Source of the DNA: Verpa conica
Taxonomy: Eukaryota; Ascomycota; Pezizomycetes; Pezizales; Morchellaceae
Assembly (NCBI GenBank): GCA_033030425.1
Contig: JAUFSD010000002.1
Location: 1,674,001-1,738,000, forward strand
Direction: 5' to 3'
Length of the DNA stretch: 64,000 nt
The translations under genes were made by a program, and so were the position numbers. Below, one piece after another: positions 38,418-49,606 of this stretch. Within the stretch, counting starts at the first letter, position 1, and each line of letters begins with the position of its first letter. Below the pieces are notes generated by a model, which was given only the letters and a program-made list of their open reading frames with translations, did no database searches and was not told the DNA's origin.

Positions 38418-39076
38418 TCGACCTCCCGGGAGTTGCTAGAGTATATACTGTTTACTATATATAGCTATATATATTTCGGTTCTTCTTATTTTTGAAGTGC
38501 AAGGCGATAACCTTCCTTTTTTCCCTTAATCTTTTTTATTATCTCTCCTCACCCTTGTCTATTCCTAGGCCATCTTTGACACCTGGCGGTAGCTAGCTAC
38601 GCTTCGTTTCGGGTCGATCGGAGGCTAGGTTCACCCCTACCTTTTCTTTTTAGCTACACAGCTACTCCCGGAGAGCTTTACTTTATCACTATTTAGTTCT
38701 TTATACTACCTTCATTTGGAAGCTTCTTTCGTTTGTTTCCCTTTAGATACGCATTTTGGGTTGGGTCTGTATGTTATTGCATATATCTGTATATGCTATT
38801 AACGAGCATTAGGCATGCATGAATATTAGATTAAAAATTGTATATAAATCCGTCTCTATATCCCGGTGAATAATTAATCCTACGTACTTATATGTAATTC
38901 CTGTAAGAAATAATTGGTTTGGAAACACGGTTATCTGGTAATCCAGGAATATGACGGGTGGTTGTAGTGTGTTTAGAAGAGATGAAATATTTAGATAGAT
39001 CAAGACGACATGGAAACTTAAGCACATACATGTAGAGCGGTTTCTAACAGTTGTGTTCCACTTGAGTGACCGACTG
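38418..39076. other. Intergenic, between zinc-finger gene and TIR element
   Basis: AT-rich 3' flank including a TATATATAGCTATATATAT run near 38455-38473. No gene or RNA seen. Confidence 0.45.
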
Positions 39077-39262
39077 TACTCGCCGAAAAAATAAAGTCTG
39101 ATCGATTATGTACCAGTACATAATTACACAAACAGAAATTGGGAAACTGCCAAAAATCATGTCTAAATACCTCAATGCCAATGGGGATAACAATTATAAT
39201 GCTTAATTATTTTCTTGTATGTACTGGTACATAATCAATCAGACTTTATTTTTGGGCGAGTA
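39077..39262. mobile_element. TA-flanked MITE-like element, copy B of the CTCGCC family
   Basis: The left terminus is TA-CTCGCCGAAAAAATAAAG and the right terminus is the complement of TA-CTCGCCCAAAAATAAAG. Both continue with TCTGAT(C/T)GATTATG and TACCAGTACATA, so the TIRs are about 45 bp of an element of only about 182 bp. The bases just outside (CGACTG on the left, the complement of CGACTA on the right) also pair. The interior is AT-rich and non-coding. It lies about 255 bp beyond the monooxygenase stop codon. Confidence 0.75.
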
Positions 39263-39517
39263 TAGTCGACTGAGCTGAAAGATATCGTCGGGGGACATAA
39301 ATAACCGCCCACCCATATGCATTACAATTAGCCAGGAGCAGCAGGATGATATTCAAAAAGAGAAATTTCGGCCATGTCTTTAGTCTAATAGTAATTAACA
39401 TATATATGTAAATTAATAACTTGTCTAATTAATACCTCCGCTATATTTGATACAAGAAACCTCTAAAGAGTTTAGATAGGGTATGCGCCGTAACCTAGGG
39501 ATTAAAACAGAAAAGAT

Positions 39518-41581
39518 CTATTTATATACATAGAATGCCAAATCCGCATCAGGCTTCATCTCTAGCTGTGCCAAACCATTGCCCATAAACTTGAATCGGT
39601 TGATACTATTGTATTTGAATTCAAAGTCCTCACCGCGGATGCTCTCAATGAGCTCCTTGTAATGGATAATACTACCGGCATATGTTGCGGTAACTTTACC
39701 ATCGACCTTTCCACCCTTATACCATGACTTGCATCCGCTAGACCAAACGGTTCTCTTCAAGAATTCTTGTGTGTAGACATTGTACTCGTTTAGTACATCA
39801 TCTTTGACAACGAAAGACCTACAGAGAATTAAAATCATTGTACTGAGAATCACATGGGCTGCAAACTTACTTAATATCTTCTGAGGCAATCTTCTTTACC
39901 CATCGCAGAATGTACTCCGAAGTCCATTCCATCACCGCGAGCAAAGAGCCGTGACCAATAGGGCAGTTCGGCCCGTTTATAATGAAGTAGTTTGGCATGT
40001 CAGGAGCATGGATTCCGAGGTACGCTGCTGGATCTTGGGCCCATGACTCAAGAGTCTTCCCACCATTCCCCCTTAGCTTCCACTGCGGAATGAAAGAAAC
40101 ATCAAATCCTGTTGCGCAGATTATGGCATCGAATTCGGCCACTTTCCCATCGGCGGTAATGATACCCTTCTCTGTGATCTGTTGGATCCCTGACCAGGTG
40201 TAGTTGCAGTTTTTTGCTTGTAATGCTTCAAGATACCCCTCACCGGGGGTGAGTCTTCTACACCCAACACGCCACTTAGGGGTGAACTCCTCTGCAAGCT
40301 CATCACCACCGAGACGTTCCTTCATCATTTTTGTGTAAGACTCAGTAATGTACTTATTCTCGGGTGAGTCATTAAGAAGCGCGTAAAAAAAGTGATTGAA
40401 GGCGTTTTCAATCTCCTTGCGGTATTTGTGTAGGGACTCTGGGTTGTTCCTGAACTCTGCCTTTTGCTCATCGGTGTCTAATAAATTAGCAAAGCCCTTT
40501 TATTAGTAGAAAAGAATATTCATGTATACACACATGCAAAGTTCTTGCCATCTGGTGTGAACTCGGCGGAGTATCCGGCGCTAATCCAGGTAGGTGAACG
40601 TATGTAGTTTGTGAGGTGTCCAGCGATTTTCTGCAACTGTGGAACGATCTGGATCGCAGAAGAGCCATTTCCGATAATAGCAACCCTCTTTCCGGTAAAG
40701 TCGTAGCCATTGTCCCTATGATATATTAACTTGAATGATTATCAGATTAATTCATTATTCTTGTGACTTACCATTGAGCACTGTGGACAAGATGTCCTTT
40801 GAAAGAGCGAAGACCTTCAATCGATGGCCATTTCCACTTGCTTTTGGTAAAATAAAGTCAGAAATTTCTTGAAACCGAATGGAAAACGGATATAATCATA
40901 CTTCAAGATTCCTGAGGCATCAATAAAAACATCACACTCATCTGAAATTATAATCCCTTGTTGATCGACCTTAAGCTCCCACTTCCCACGTGACTCGTTC
41001 CAGATAGCTTCTATTATCTTTGAGTTGAAAACAACGTCGCGAGTGAGGTCGTACTTTGCGGCTGTGCTCTTGATATACTGGAGGATCTCTTCACCACCAG
41101 CGTAGTATGAGCTCCAGTTCGGGTTTGGTTCCCAGGAGTAAGTGTACATATGTGCTGGGACGTCGCAAGCAACGCCTGGATAACGGTTCTCTAGCCAGGT
41201 ACCTCCAACATCATGCTAGAACAAAAACCAAATTAGCCTTGAAACTCTAGATTAAGTCTGAATTTGGGTCTTTACATTCTTCTCATAGATGACATGCTCC
41301 ACAAAGTCTTCGATCTTGATCTCGTGCCTCATCTTATATGCGAGCATCAAACCAGAGTGCCCAGCACCAACAGTGACAACTCTCATCCTCTTAGGGGTAA
41401 ATAGTGCCTGCTCAGGAACTGGAACCCAAACATCAGGTCGAGCTGCAGCAGGGGTAGGGCCTGAAGATCTTCCATCTTCTACATGAGGTGCCATAATGTA
41501 CTTTTGGAGTTGGGGGGCTCGGAGGAAATTGAAGAGTGCCTTAAAATATTCCAAAGCTGCGATTCTTGGTAAAGATGCCAT
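39518..41581 (-). CDS. Baeyer-Villiger / flavin-containing monooxygenase
   Basis: Six minus-strand exons (41581-41276, 41215-40902, 40840-40772, 40715-40534, 40477-39871, 39818-39518) join exactly to 592 residues. GAGHSG at 72-77 is the FAD Rossmann motif; DVGGTWLENRYPG then CDVPAHMY is the typical block after it. FKGHLVHSAQWD at 220-231 matches the Baeyer-Villiger fingerprint FxGxxxHxxxW(P/D), and GNGSSA at 245-250 is the NADPH Rossmann motif. ATGFD and MPNYFIINGPN lie near the C-terminus. The enzyme should insert one oxygen from O2 into a ketone or oxidise a heteroatom, using NADPH and FAD; the substrate is unknown. The start is the first in-frame ATG, with ATATATAT about 30 bp upstream (41611-41618). 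No tailoring or synthase genes adjoin it, so it is not clearly part of a metabolite cluster. All introns are 52-61 nt. Confidence 0.9.
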
Positions 41582-42258
41582 GTCCCTTCAACTACAGCTA
41601 GGAGTAGGTGATATATATACCATCAAGGTCCTCCTAAAACACTGTCCGAACTAGAAAAGACCCTTGGACCCAATGCAGAAAGGTGGGACATAACTCCGTG
41701 GGGGATTCGTACAAAGTAGCTTCATCATGTGTTCACCACTCATGAGTGCCGATCCCAACCCGCCAGACACCGTTAGAGGGCCAAAGAGCCTGTGCGTATC
41801 AAGACTTGGCTATAGTAGCACTTTTAATAGTTGGCTACCTTTGAGTTGGGATACAATTCTCTTACCCCTTGCCCCCCGGGTATGTTGGATTCTAGAAAAT
41901 CTAGCTTTCCTGGTAATCCGCACATATAATTCACGCAACATGGCCACAAGACCACCTCGTGGCATTCCTGCAGACAATTTATTCCAGGTCTTAGATTACT
42001 ACTTCCCGCCACGTGAGTTGAATCTACTTGGGCGATATATAAGTTATCAGATTTCTCGAGAGATTTTGAGTAATGTATAATGTGCCTTGTTGGAGCACTA
42101 TGACCCCAGAATAAAGGACCTAGCGCATGTCTTTTTTCACCCTCCGAACCTGGCCGGTCATGTCACCAATATCGCATATACAGGAGTCTCCTGAGAGCTA
42201 AATATCGGGGTTGAGTCCTTGAAATCAGAGAGAGACATGAAAAGCTAGTAGGCACATG
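41582..42258. other. Intergenic with a decayed-looking coding stretch
   Basis: The first 40 bp hold the monooxygenase promoter. On the plus strand, 41930-42190 reads like broken coding sequence: PADNLFQVLDYYFPPREL, a stop at 42078, then LLEHYDPRIKDLAHVFFH in another frame ending at 42195. I do not recognise it. It directly precedes the TIR element at 42259 and could be a gene relic. Confidence 0.3.
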
Positions 42259-42527
42259 TACTTGTCCGCCAGCATAAGAACCCGGAAACAGGAGGGGTAT
42301 GCACGGGCACAACCAGGGGGGGTAGATAAGTGGCGGTGGTATAAATTTTGGTATCATGTATTGGATTATATGCTATTCTTGGTAATGGAATCTTCCTGAA
42401 CCTGTTTAATATTGGGAATCATAGCTAGTTATTTGCCTTATTTGTAGATTTCAGGTGAATCTGTAGCTCCGAGACATCTCCGTGCGTACCCCCCCTGTTT
42501 CCGGGTTCTTACCCTGGTGGACAAGTA
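42259..42527. mobile_element. TA-flanked TIR element with CTTGTCC ends
   Basis: Arms of about 45 bp (42261-42305 and 42481-42525) are near-perfect reverse complements. They share CTTGTCC(G/A)CCAG, TAAGAACCCGGAAACAGG and GGGTA(T/C)GCACG, with TA immediately outside both ends (42259-42260, 42526-42527). The interior of about 175 bp is non-coding. The size, TA flanks and long TIRs indicate a non-autonomous Tc1/mariner-type element distinct from the CTCGCC family. Confidence 0.7.
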
Positions 42528-44953
42528 CTCTACATGTAGTTATGTGGGGTAGTGCTAGGTGCTCGGGTCGTGCCGCGAACAATCATGATCAACGGAAACT
42601 AACCGAAAATAATATATGAAACGGTCCCCTTTTCCTAATTCCCACCAGTGCCAACGCCAAGACATATCGATCAACCATCAGTCAACTCCCAGCTCAGCAG
42701 CACCAGAAACCAAAGGACCGGCGCCTAGGTACCGGCAGCCACCATCCAGATATGTTGTTTTTCTGAAAGTATTGTGGCACATAAATCCCGTGTCCAGGGG
42801 TCCAAGCACCGCGGGATATTTTCGCTTAATAAGACACGTGAAGCCCTTGCGCGTATACTTTTACGGGGCAGACATGAGACTATGAGTGCTCTGACAGGAG
42901 CTACTTAGGGCTCTAGTGGGCAAGAACTAAGTTGATAGACCCGGGGATACATATGCATAGTGGCTTCAGACCTCCGATGCGTAAATGATCACGTAGTAGT
43001 TGCCTAGAATACAACCCTCTGTCTCAATCTCAGTTATATTATGGTACTAGTAACTTTGACTTTCTTCTACCCCGAGTATCTACCCTTTGAGTTGCGGAAG
43101 ACTGGCAGTTAATATGTGCATATGTACCAGCACTCTTGGTAAAAACAGTCTTAGATACTGACTCCAAACACATGGTAACCCTTTCAGAAGCACATATGGA
43201 AAATGTGATAGACAGTGAATAGAAACTCTTCATTTAATCCTACAAATTTATACCTACGTAGCAACAGCTTATATACGCAAGCATGTCCCAAAGACTTCAA
43301 TCCCACAACTATCCAAGGCTACACCGAATACAAGTTATGTAGTCATATATGGGCGAGGTATTCAGTAATGCACAGCGCAGTTCGGTTATGTGCCAAGAGA
43401 TTCATCCTTGAACGGATACAAAGCTTATCTATGCTATTGAACTTCCCTAGCCCTTTTATAGGAAGATATAGTATATTTAGTAACCCATTATAAACGTAAT
43501 GTTTTCTTCAACTATTAGGTTGCTAGCTTCGGAATAAAAGGGTGTTTAGGCCTATGATGCCTCTAGCTAACCCTTCTCTATTTAGCCTACTCCCGCCCCT
43601 CGATCAGTCAACTATGGTACTGCCAAAAAAACTCTAACAGGGCTAAAAGATCGTCCGATATACTACTATAGTACTGTCTACAGGGGCCGGCAGCTATCCT
43701 TTTATAGGCCTTTCATCTTCCCTCATGAAATGAGTAATTTGTGATTACATCCAGCTAGTAACATGGTTTGAATATAGGAAAGCACTTAGTACAATATTTA
43801 TTAGGAAATGCCTTGCCCTAGAACAAAACCTAGTATATTTAACGGAACATATTACCAAAGTTACCATTGACTTTTGAGTGTGTAGCATACTGATATCTTA
43901 CTATACTAGGAGTTTAAAAGTGATCACTTGGTTTAATCTTTTACGGCAATTTATATCCTAGGGCATCTCATAATCCGGTGAAGCTGCTCCCCCTAAATCT
44001 TGAGGTTTTTTTCATTGGCCAGCTTGAAATTTGTTGCGTATAAAGCCACCGACACATTTGGGGGGCATTTTTCACCAGGCTATGGAGTAACTGGTTTATG
44101 GATTCACCATCGAGCTATATTCGTCATCTGCTCCGTCACGTATTTACTGGGTAGTTGCGTATGACATGCTGCGGTGAATCCATGTTTACTGTGGAACTCC
44201 TAGGGGAAGCACAAGCCGGATAACACACCAGGGAAAGACATACCATAAACAACAATTCCAGCATAAACAAAATCGCGCACAAGCCATAATAGATATAAAG
44301 ATTTTCCTGGTAGAGTTAGTGTCTTAGTACCTACGCTTTGGGTTTTTAGACTTGAGAGCTTTTGTCTAAGGTCCACTCTGTAACAGGTTGGATGAACTAT
44401 AGGTCCGTAGAGCTTATTCTTAAATTAAAGTTGTTCCTGGAGGGATAAGCTAAAAGTTAAAGGGGTGGTACTGCCGAAATCCTATGGTATTAAAGTAGTA
44501 TCTGTGCCAAAAAAGGTATATGCGTCAGGTTTCGCTTTTGCAAGGACGTTTTCTCCTCGCTTGTCCGTGTGAAACTTCCTTCCGGGTTACTGCCGGGTAC
44601 AAGTCCGCTTGCTGCCGATCACCTTGTTCTTGTTGTCCTGGTACCGGTATTTGACATGCATTACCGGGGGCGGGATGGTGGGTCCAGTTGGGGCCACCTT
44701 ACCTACGAATCAACTTCGATTGGTGGGGTTTTACACCTTTATCAAAAGAGCTAACGACTTTGTTTACAACAAAAGGCTTAAGCGAGTGGTTTGAGACAAG
44801 AAAGGAACACCAACCTTCCAGTCGGTGTTCTTTTGTCTTGCTCTCTTTTAATGGGGAGTCTGTGCTCTTAGTGGTCTATGTTGGAACCAACTGATCCCCT
44901 GCATATTGTACACTAAGGCACACGGGAACTTTAGGATCTCAGAGCGTTGGGGA
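42528..44953. other. Gene-free intergenic DNA
   Basis: No supported gene. Three overlapping frames at 44569-44894 are moderately protein-like but inconsistent with one another. An imperfect hairpin lies at about 44790-44843 (GAACACC with GGTGTTC, flanked by GACAAG and CTTGTC). Confidence 0.4.
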
Positions 44954-45329
44954 TGAGAAAACCTTCTCAATGCCAGCACACTAGCCACAACACCTTTACA
45001 ATACCCTCCAACACCAGGCATAATCAGAGACATGGAACCTCTGCCCAAGGCAGCCTTTTGAGCGCATTCTACCCACTCTAGCCTAAGATTTAGGATAAAA
45101 AATATAAATTAGATGAATAAAAGAATAAAATCTAGTGATAAGAGTGTGTACTCTACAATATTTTATTTAAACCTGACTAGAGCAGCCAAAGTGCACTGGT
45201 ATGCTCAAGAGGTTACTTTGCCTAGTGGAAAATAGGGGAGGACAATGTGTGTCTTAGAGGTTTCTGGTGTTGGAGGGTATTCTAAAGGTGTTGTGGCTAG
45301 TGTGCTGGCATCGGAAAGGTTTTCCCTCT
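44954..45329. repeat. Inverted repeat of about 64 bp arms, possibly from a gene fragment
   Basis: Left arm 44954-45017 and right arm 45264-45329 are reverse complements at about 90 percent, sharing ATGCCAGCACACTAGCC, ACAACACCTTTA and ATACCCTCCAACACCAG. The 246-bp spacer is AT-rich. Read outward on their respective strands, both arms encode the same peptide, GVGGY(C/S)KGVVASVL. This suggests an inverted duplication of coding sequence rather than ordinary TIRs. The protein of origin is not recognised. Confidence 0.55.
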
Positions 45330-47143
45330 GCCAGCTGAAGTGCCTCAATCACTGGGTGAGTGGCGTCTCCACCTTACTGGCGGGGCGTTCGGAGATTTGT
45401 AGATACGAAATGATGTCTTAAGTGATGTCCTCATTATGGGTATGACTGGAGTAAAATAGTGCCGTGGTCGTATCGCGTGTTTTAATTTGTAAGAGTAAAT
45501 GGAAGAGGTACGTGGTAGGACTCTTAGGGGGCCACGCGATGTGAGCCCCATAGTCTCTCAATTAAGAGTGTAGATCCCCCCGGGCTTGAGTGCATTATCA
45601 TAGTGAGCTGAAGGCATGCAAGTTACCAGAACTAGCATGTATGTTTTTTGGAGTTTCACGGTCGAATAAACACAGTACTATTGCTGATTCCAGTAGATGT
45701 ATATTTTGTCCGTCAGTTTAAAGGTATATGTACTATGTACACAGTTAATTGTACTTAGTGCCTATCAATGCATTACTGAGAGATACTTAATTCTGTCGTG
45801 TACTAACGCACACCAACGAGTGTATATATAGTACTAACTAAAGAGAGGAGAGTTTTCTCCAGCTCAAATGACGTCCTTATTTTTTAATCTGAATCCACGG
45901 GAAAAAAATTAATATATTCGAACATTCGTTCGCGTGTAGATCTAGATATAGTATTCAATTAATCAGGCAGGTATTCGGTGCCGAGGTATATTTGATAACC
46001 ACATGTTACTATAGGTAATGGTTTTTGCAACCATGATTCCAACGCATATGGTAAATCTTATAAATAGTGGATAATAGTTAATTAATTTAGAGAAATTCGA
46101 GCGAGTGATTTCAGCAAAAATACTACTCTTCAAATACTCCCTACCATCGGCTCGGCGGCCGTTGTCTAGAACCTGAACATAAATAAATGTCATATAATCC
46201 CAGTTTATCTCGAGCGGTTTTTAATATCCGATGGCTATGCTGTGGGTGAAAACTTGAAATCCGTATGTATATATATTCGGTAGGCTAGATTCAATTATGA
46301 ATGAAATTGTGGGGCCGAGAGGAAGTAGATTTTAGGCTTGCATCACTATCTTATGTCTATCTGAATAAGATACATATTAGGGTGCTCACCATGTGGATAG
46401 GGTTCATTTTGAAAATTGAGGGCCTATCAGAGTTTCGGAAAAAATCTAGTTGGGCTTATGGTAGGAATGAGCACAAGGCTCCTTGCTCTACAAACATGTT
46501 AGTAGGCTTGGGTGAGATCTCATATTAACCTAGTTTCACAGAATCTTTTTGTGGGGTATTCTATTCTAAAAGCTAAGTATCTATGATTTATAGGAAGCAT
46601 AGGTCATTTAGACCTGATTTGCCGGTACATGGGTGACTAGGCCACCAAACACATAGAGATAAGTTGCTTTCCCAGTACTATCTAGGCTCAAGTATAGAGT
46701 GTTAGATTCGATGAGAGTAAAATGTGTAGGCGCTGGAATCTAGCGTTTTTGTACTTGAGTTTAAAATTAGATTTTTGCTTTCATAAACCGGACAACATTT
46801 TTAATTTTTGAGGGCGGTTTAGGAATCTGAAAATAAGCTACCTCTGTTCCGATGCTTGTTAAATCCGGACGAGAGATCGAGAGCGGGGCTTGGGAGATGC
46901 TTAGCAATGAGATAGGGCTGAAGGGTCTCGTTTGAATGGTCCTTAATATTATTTACTCATCAAGCACCGCTTAACCCCAACTTTGAAGCCGAGCCTTACT
47001 CTCTAGATCCAGACGTAACAGGCCTCATAACGGAGACAGCCCAAGTCTTGGCAACGGTTTCTTGTATGCTCAACTACGCCCCGCCCCATGCAACTCTAAA
47101 CTGGGTTCCCCACACTCCAACAACCAAGCAATAGCACGCGTCG
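45330..47143. other. Gene-free intergenic DNA, then upstream region of the ARH-like gene
   Basis: AT-rich with no supported ORF. From about 46850 GC content rises into the probable promoter and leader of the gene at 47144 (CCCCGCCCCATGC near 47080). Confidence 0.4.
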
Positions 47144-48085
47144 ATGTACACTGGAAACATAAAAACGAATCTTATACACTCCTTCCTCAGTCTCGCCCTT
47201 GCCGGTGGAATCGCTGGTGGAAATGAGCCGAAGTTTACCTCTACGACTTCCATAGCACTCTGTTTGGCCGACTCACTGATCCAATGCTACCTCGCATCCT
47301 CCAAGGGCAAATCCCAGACTGAAGGTGATGCAATTTTCAATATCCGCCATCAAGCAACCCAGTATATCAGGTGGTGGAGGCAAGGTCATTTATCTGCTTC
47401 TCAGGAACCTAGCCCGGACATAACTACACAAACTGCGCTGGAGATATGGGAGGACGGGCTTAAGAAGGATCTTACAACGGCTGAGATACTGGCGAATGTG
47501 AAATCGACCCAGCTGCAAGAGAACCTTCCCACTTCGGTGGTGTGGGTTCTGCCTATTGCATTGGTGTCCTGGCGCGATAGATCAAAGGCATCTGAGCTAG
47601 CGCGAACCGCCGCTGACGTTCTATCACCCGCCTCCAGAGACCTTGCTGGGTGGTATGTAGCCGCCGTTGCAGCAGTGTTATGGGAGAGTGTGGAGAACCA
47701 AACCTCGAAGGTTGGAAAAGCCTCGCTGCATGCTCAATTCGAAGCCGAGTATAAACGGTTACAACTGCATGACACGGAGATGGCAGAAGATGTACATAAA
47801 GGGATTGAAATCTTTCTGTCAACGAATACCTTTGGGGATGGGCTAAAAATTGCAATTCGTTCAAGCCCAGAGGTAGCGATGGCATACGCAGGGATTGCTG
47901 GTGCTTGGTATGGGACTGGAGTCAAAGATGAGATCTTGCAGAGGCCAGTGGGGTACGGTGTTGTGGAGAAGGTTGTAGGGGGTTTGGGAGCACTTTCAAA
48001 GGTACTTGAGAGGAAGGAGGATGACGAAATGCAGATAATTGCTGCTGGGGTCCCCTTGGATGATGAACACGAAGGGGTGCTTTAG
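47144..48085 (+). CDS. ADP-ribosylglycohydrolase-fold protein, probably catalytically dead
   Basis: A single-exon ORF of 313 residues. The layout follows fungal ADP-ribosylglycohydrolases (DraG/ARH fold): a TSTTSIALCLADSLIQC segment where active members have TDDTS-x-ALCLA; RWWRQGHLSASQEPSPDI where they have RYLRWWRxGYxSxxG; VVWVLPIALVSWRD where they have SLMRxAPVA; and SSPEVAMAYAGIAGAWYG where they have GDDADTVxAIxGxLAGAYYG. The aspartates that bind the two metal ions are therefore replaced at both ends (TDDT to TSTT, D-x-DT to SPEVA). The usual N-terminal GAxxGxxxGDALG block is absent, and only GGIAGG remains near residue 21. Active members remove ADP-ribose from proteins or related substrates; this one may bind without cleaving. 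The frame is intact, so it is not an obvious pseudogene. Confidence 0.72.
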   Translation: MYTGNIKTNLIHSFLSLALAGGIAGGNEPKFTSTTSIALCLADSLIQCYLASSKGKSQTEGDAIFNIRHQATQYIRWWRQGHLSASQEPSPDITTQTALEIWEDGLKKDLTTAEILANVKSTQLQENLPTSVVWVLPIALVSWRDRSKASELARTAADVLSPASRDLAGWYVAAVAAVLWESVENQTSKVGKASLHAQFEAEYKRLQLHDTEMAEDVHKGIEIFLSTNTFGDGLKIAIRSSPEVAMAYAGIAGAWYGTGVKDEILQRPVGYGVVEKVVGGLGALSKVLERKEDDEMQIIAAGVPLDDEHEGVL

Positions 48086-48440
48086 CGGGATTATTCTATA
48101 ACTCAAGTACATAATCATAACGGCTGTTCCAGAATAGGATCCCAAGACCCAGTGGAGTGATATTCTGGTGCTTCCAGCTCTATTTGTCCGAAAAAAAAAA
48201 ACTATAACTGGGACTCTAAGACTCCAGGACTAGTTTTTAGTGATCCCATCTTCATGTAGTCTCATCAATTCTCAATTCGTACCTTTGGGACGAACAGCCC
48301 TCTCAAACAAGTATCAGACTTTTACTCCAAGAAAATATTTCAAGCCGGGATACTCAGGGTAATTGTCAGAAAGATCACCCAGCCTGACAAAATTGTATTA
48401 CTAAGATAATCCTTCATTCTTGCCTTATCCACTACAAGTA
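48086..48440. other. 3' flank of the ARH-like gene
   Basis: About 355 bp with an A-run at 48191-48200 and no gene. It leads into the tandem duplication. Confidence 0.4.
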
Positions 48441-49606
48441 GCTATCCGGCCTTCGACCGGATGCTCGAGACCCTGTTATTAAAAATAGGATTCATATCTA
48501 TATATTCTAGTATGGAGTGAACCCTGCCCCCGTCCTCCTCTCTCTGGTCTCGCTCCCTCTCCTCTTTCACTCCCCCCTCTATCCCCCCTCTCTCTATTTC
48601 TTTCCCATTCTTTCCCACTCTCTCTATCCCACTCTCCCACTAGCGCTTATGTACTCGCCAGTCGGGCCCTCCTGCCGAGCATTTAGTAACCCCCACTTCA
48701 CTATTATCCTCCTACCCCCCTTCTATATATATATAATTAGTATAATTAGTATCTACCTATAAAAGTGTTAAGATTATCCTTCACTAGAGTTAGAGCCTGA
48801 TGCTAGGTAGAGGTAGAGATCGAGAGTTTCCTGGTGGGCTGTAGGCTTATACTGCTTGCTTAAGGCCTAGAGATAATATGACATTGGGGGCCTGGGAATG
48901 AAGTCAGAGGACCCAGAACAAAACCTGTTTCCATGATGAAACAGAACATACAAATGAAACAAAAATACCGAAAACAACCAATCAAATCACTTTAAGTGCA
49001 CAGTGCATATGCAAGTTATCTCTATATATTTATTAGATACAAGTGGGTATCCGGCCGAAGGCCGGAATGCTCGAGACCCTCTGTTATTAAAATAGGATTC
49101 ATATCTGTATATTCTAGTATGGAGTAAACCCTGCCCCCCCCCTCCTCTCTCTGCTCTCGCTCCCTCTCCTCTTTCACTCCTCTTTCACTCCCCCCTCTAT
49201 CCCCCCTCTCCCACTCTCTATTCCCCCCTCTCCTACTCTCTAGCACTTAGTAACCCCCACTTCACTAGTATCCTCCTGCCCTCCTTCTGTATATAATTAG
49301 TATAATTAGTATCTACCTGTAAAAGTGTTTAGGTTAGCCTTCACTGGAGTTAGAGCCTGATGCTAGGTAGAGGTAGAGGTAGAGATTGAGAGTTTCCTAG
49401 TGGGCTGTGGGCTTATATACTGCTTGCTTAAGGCCTAGAGATAATACGTCATTGGGGGCCTGGGAATGAAGTCAGAGGATTCAGAACAAAACCTGTTTCC
49501 ATGATGAAACAAAACATACAAATGAAACAAAAACACCGAAAACAACCAATCAAATCACTTTAAGTGCACAGTGCATATGCAGGTTATCTGTATATACTTA
49601 TTAGAT
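48441..49606. repeat. Two tandem copies of a segment of about 600 bp with pyrimidine tract
   Basis: Copy 1 starts about 48441 and copy 2 about 49046. Both contain TATCCGGCC, ATGCTCGAGACCCT, TAGGATTCATATCT and AGTATGGAGT. A 110-140 bp C/T tract of differing length follows (from about 48525 and 49130), then TTCACT(A/G)GAGTTAGAGCC, TTAAGGCCTAGAGATAATA, ATGATGAAACA and TTTAAGTGCACAGTGCATAT. The period is 605 bp at the left and 568 bp at the right because of length changes, mainly in the tract. The copies are well over 90 percent identical outside the tract. No coding function is evident. The second copy ends against the GC-rich TIR element. It could be a tandem satellite or the residue of an element. 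Confidence 0.75.

Noticed and set aside
48517..49246. ORFs in the tandem duplication, including one rich in Glu/Arg/Gly
   Set aside because: Generated by the C/T tract on either strand; not conserved between the two copies.
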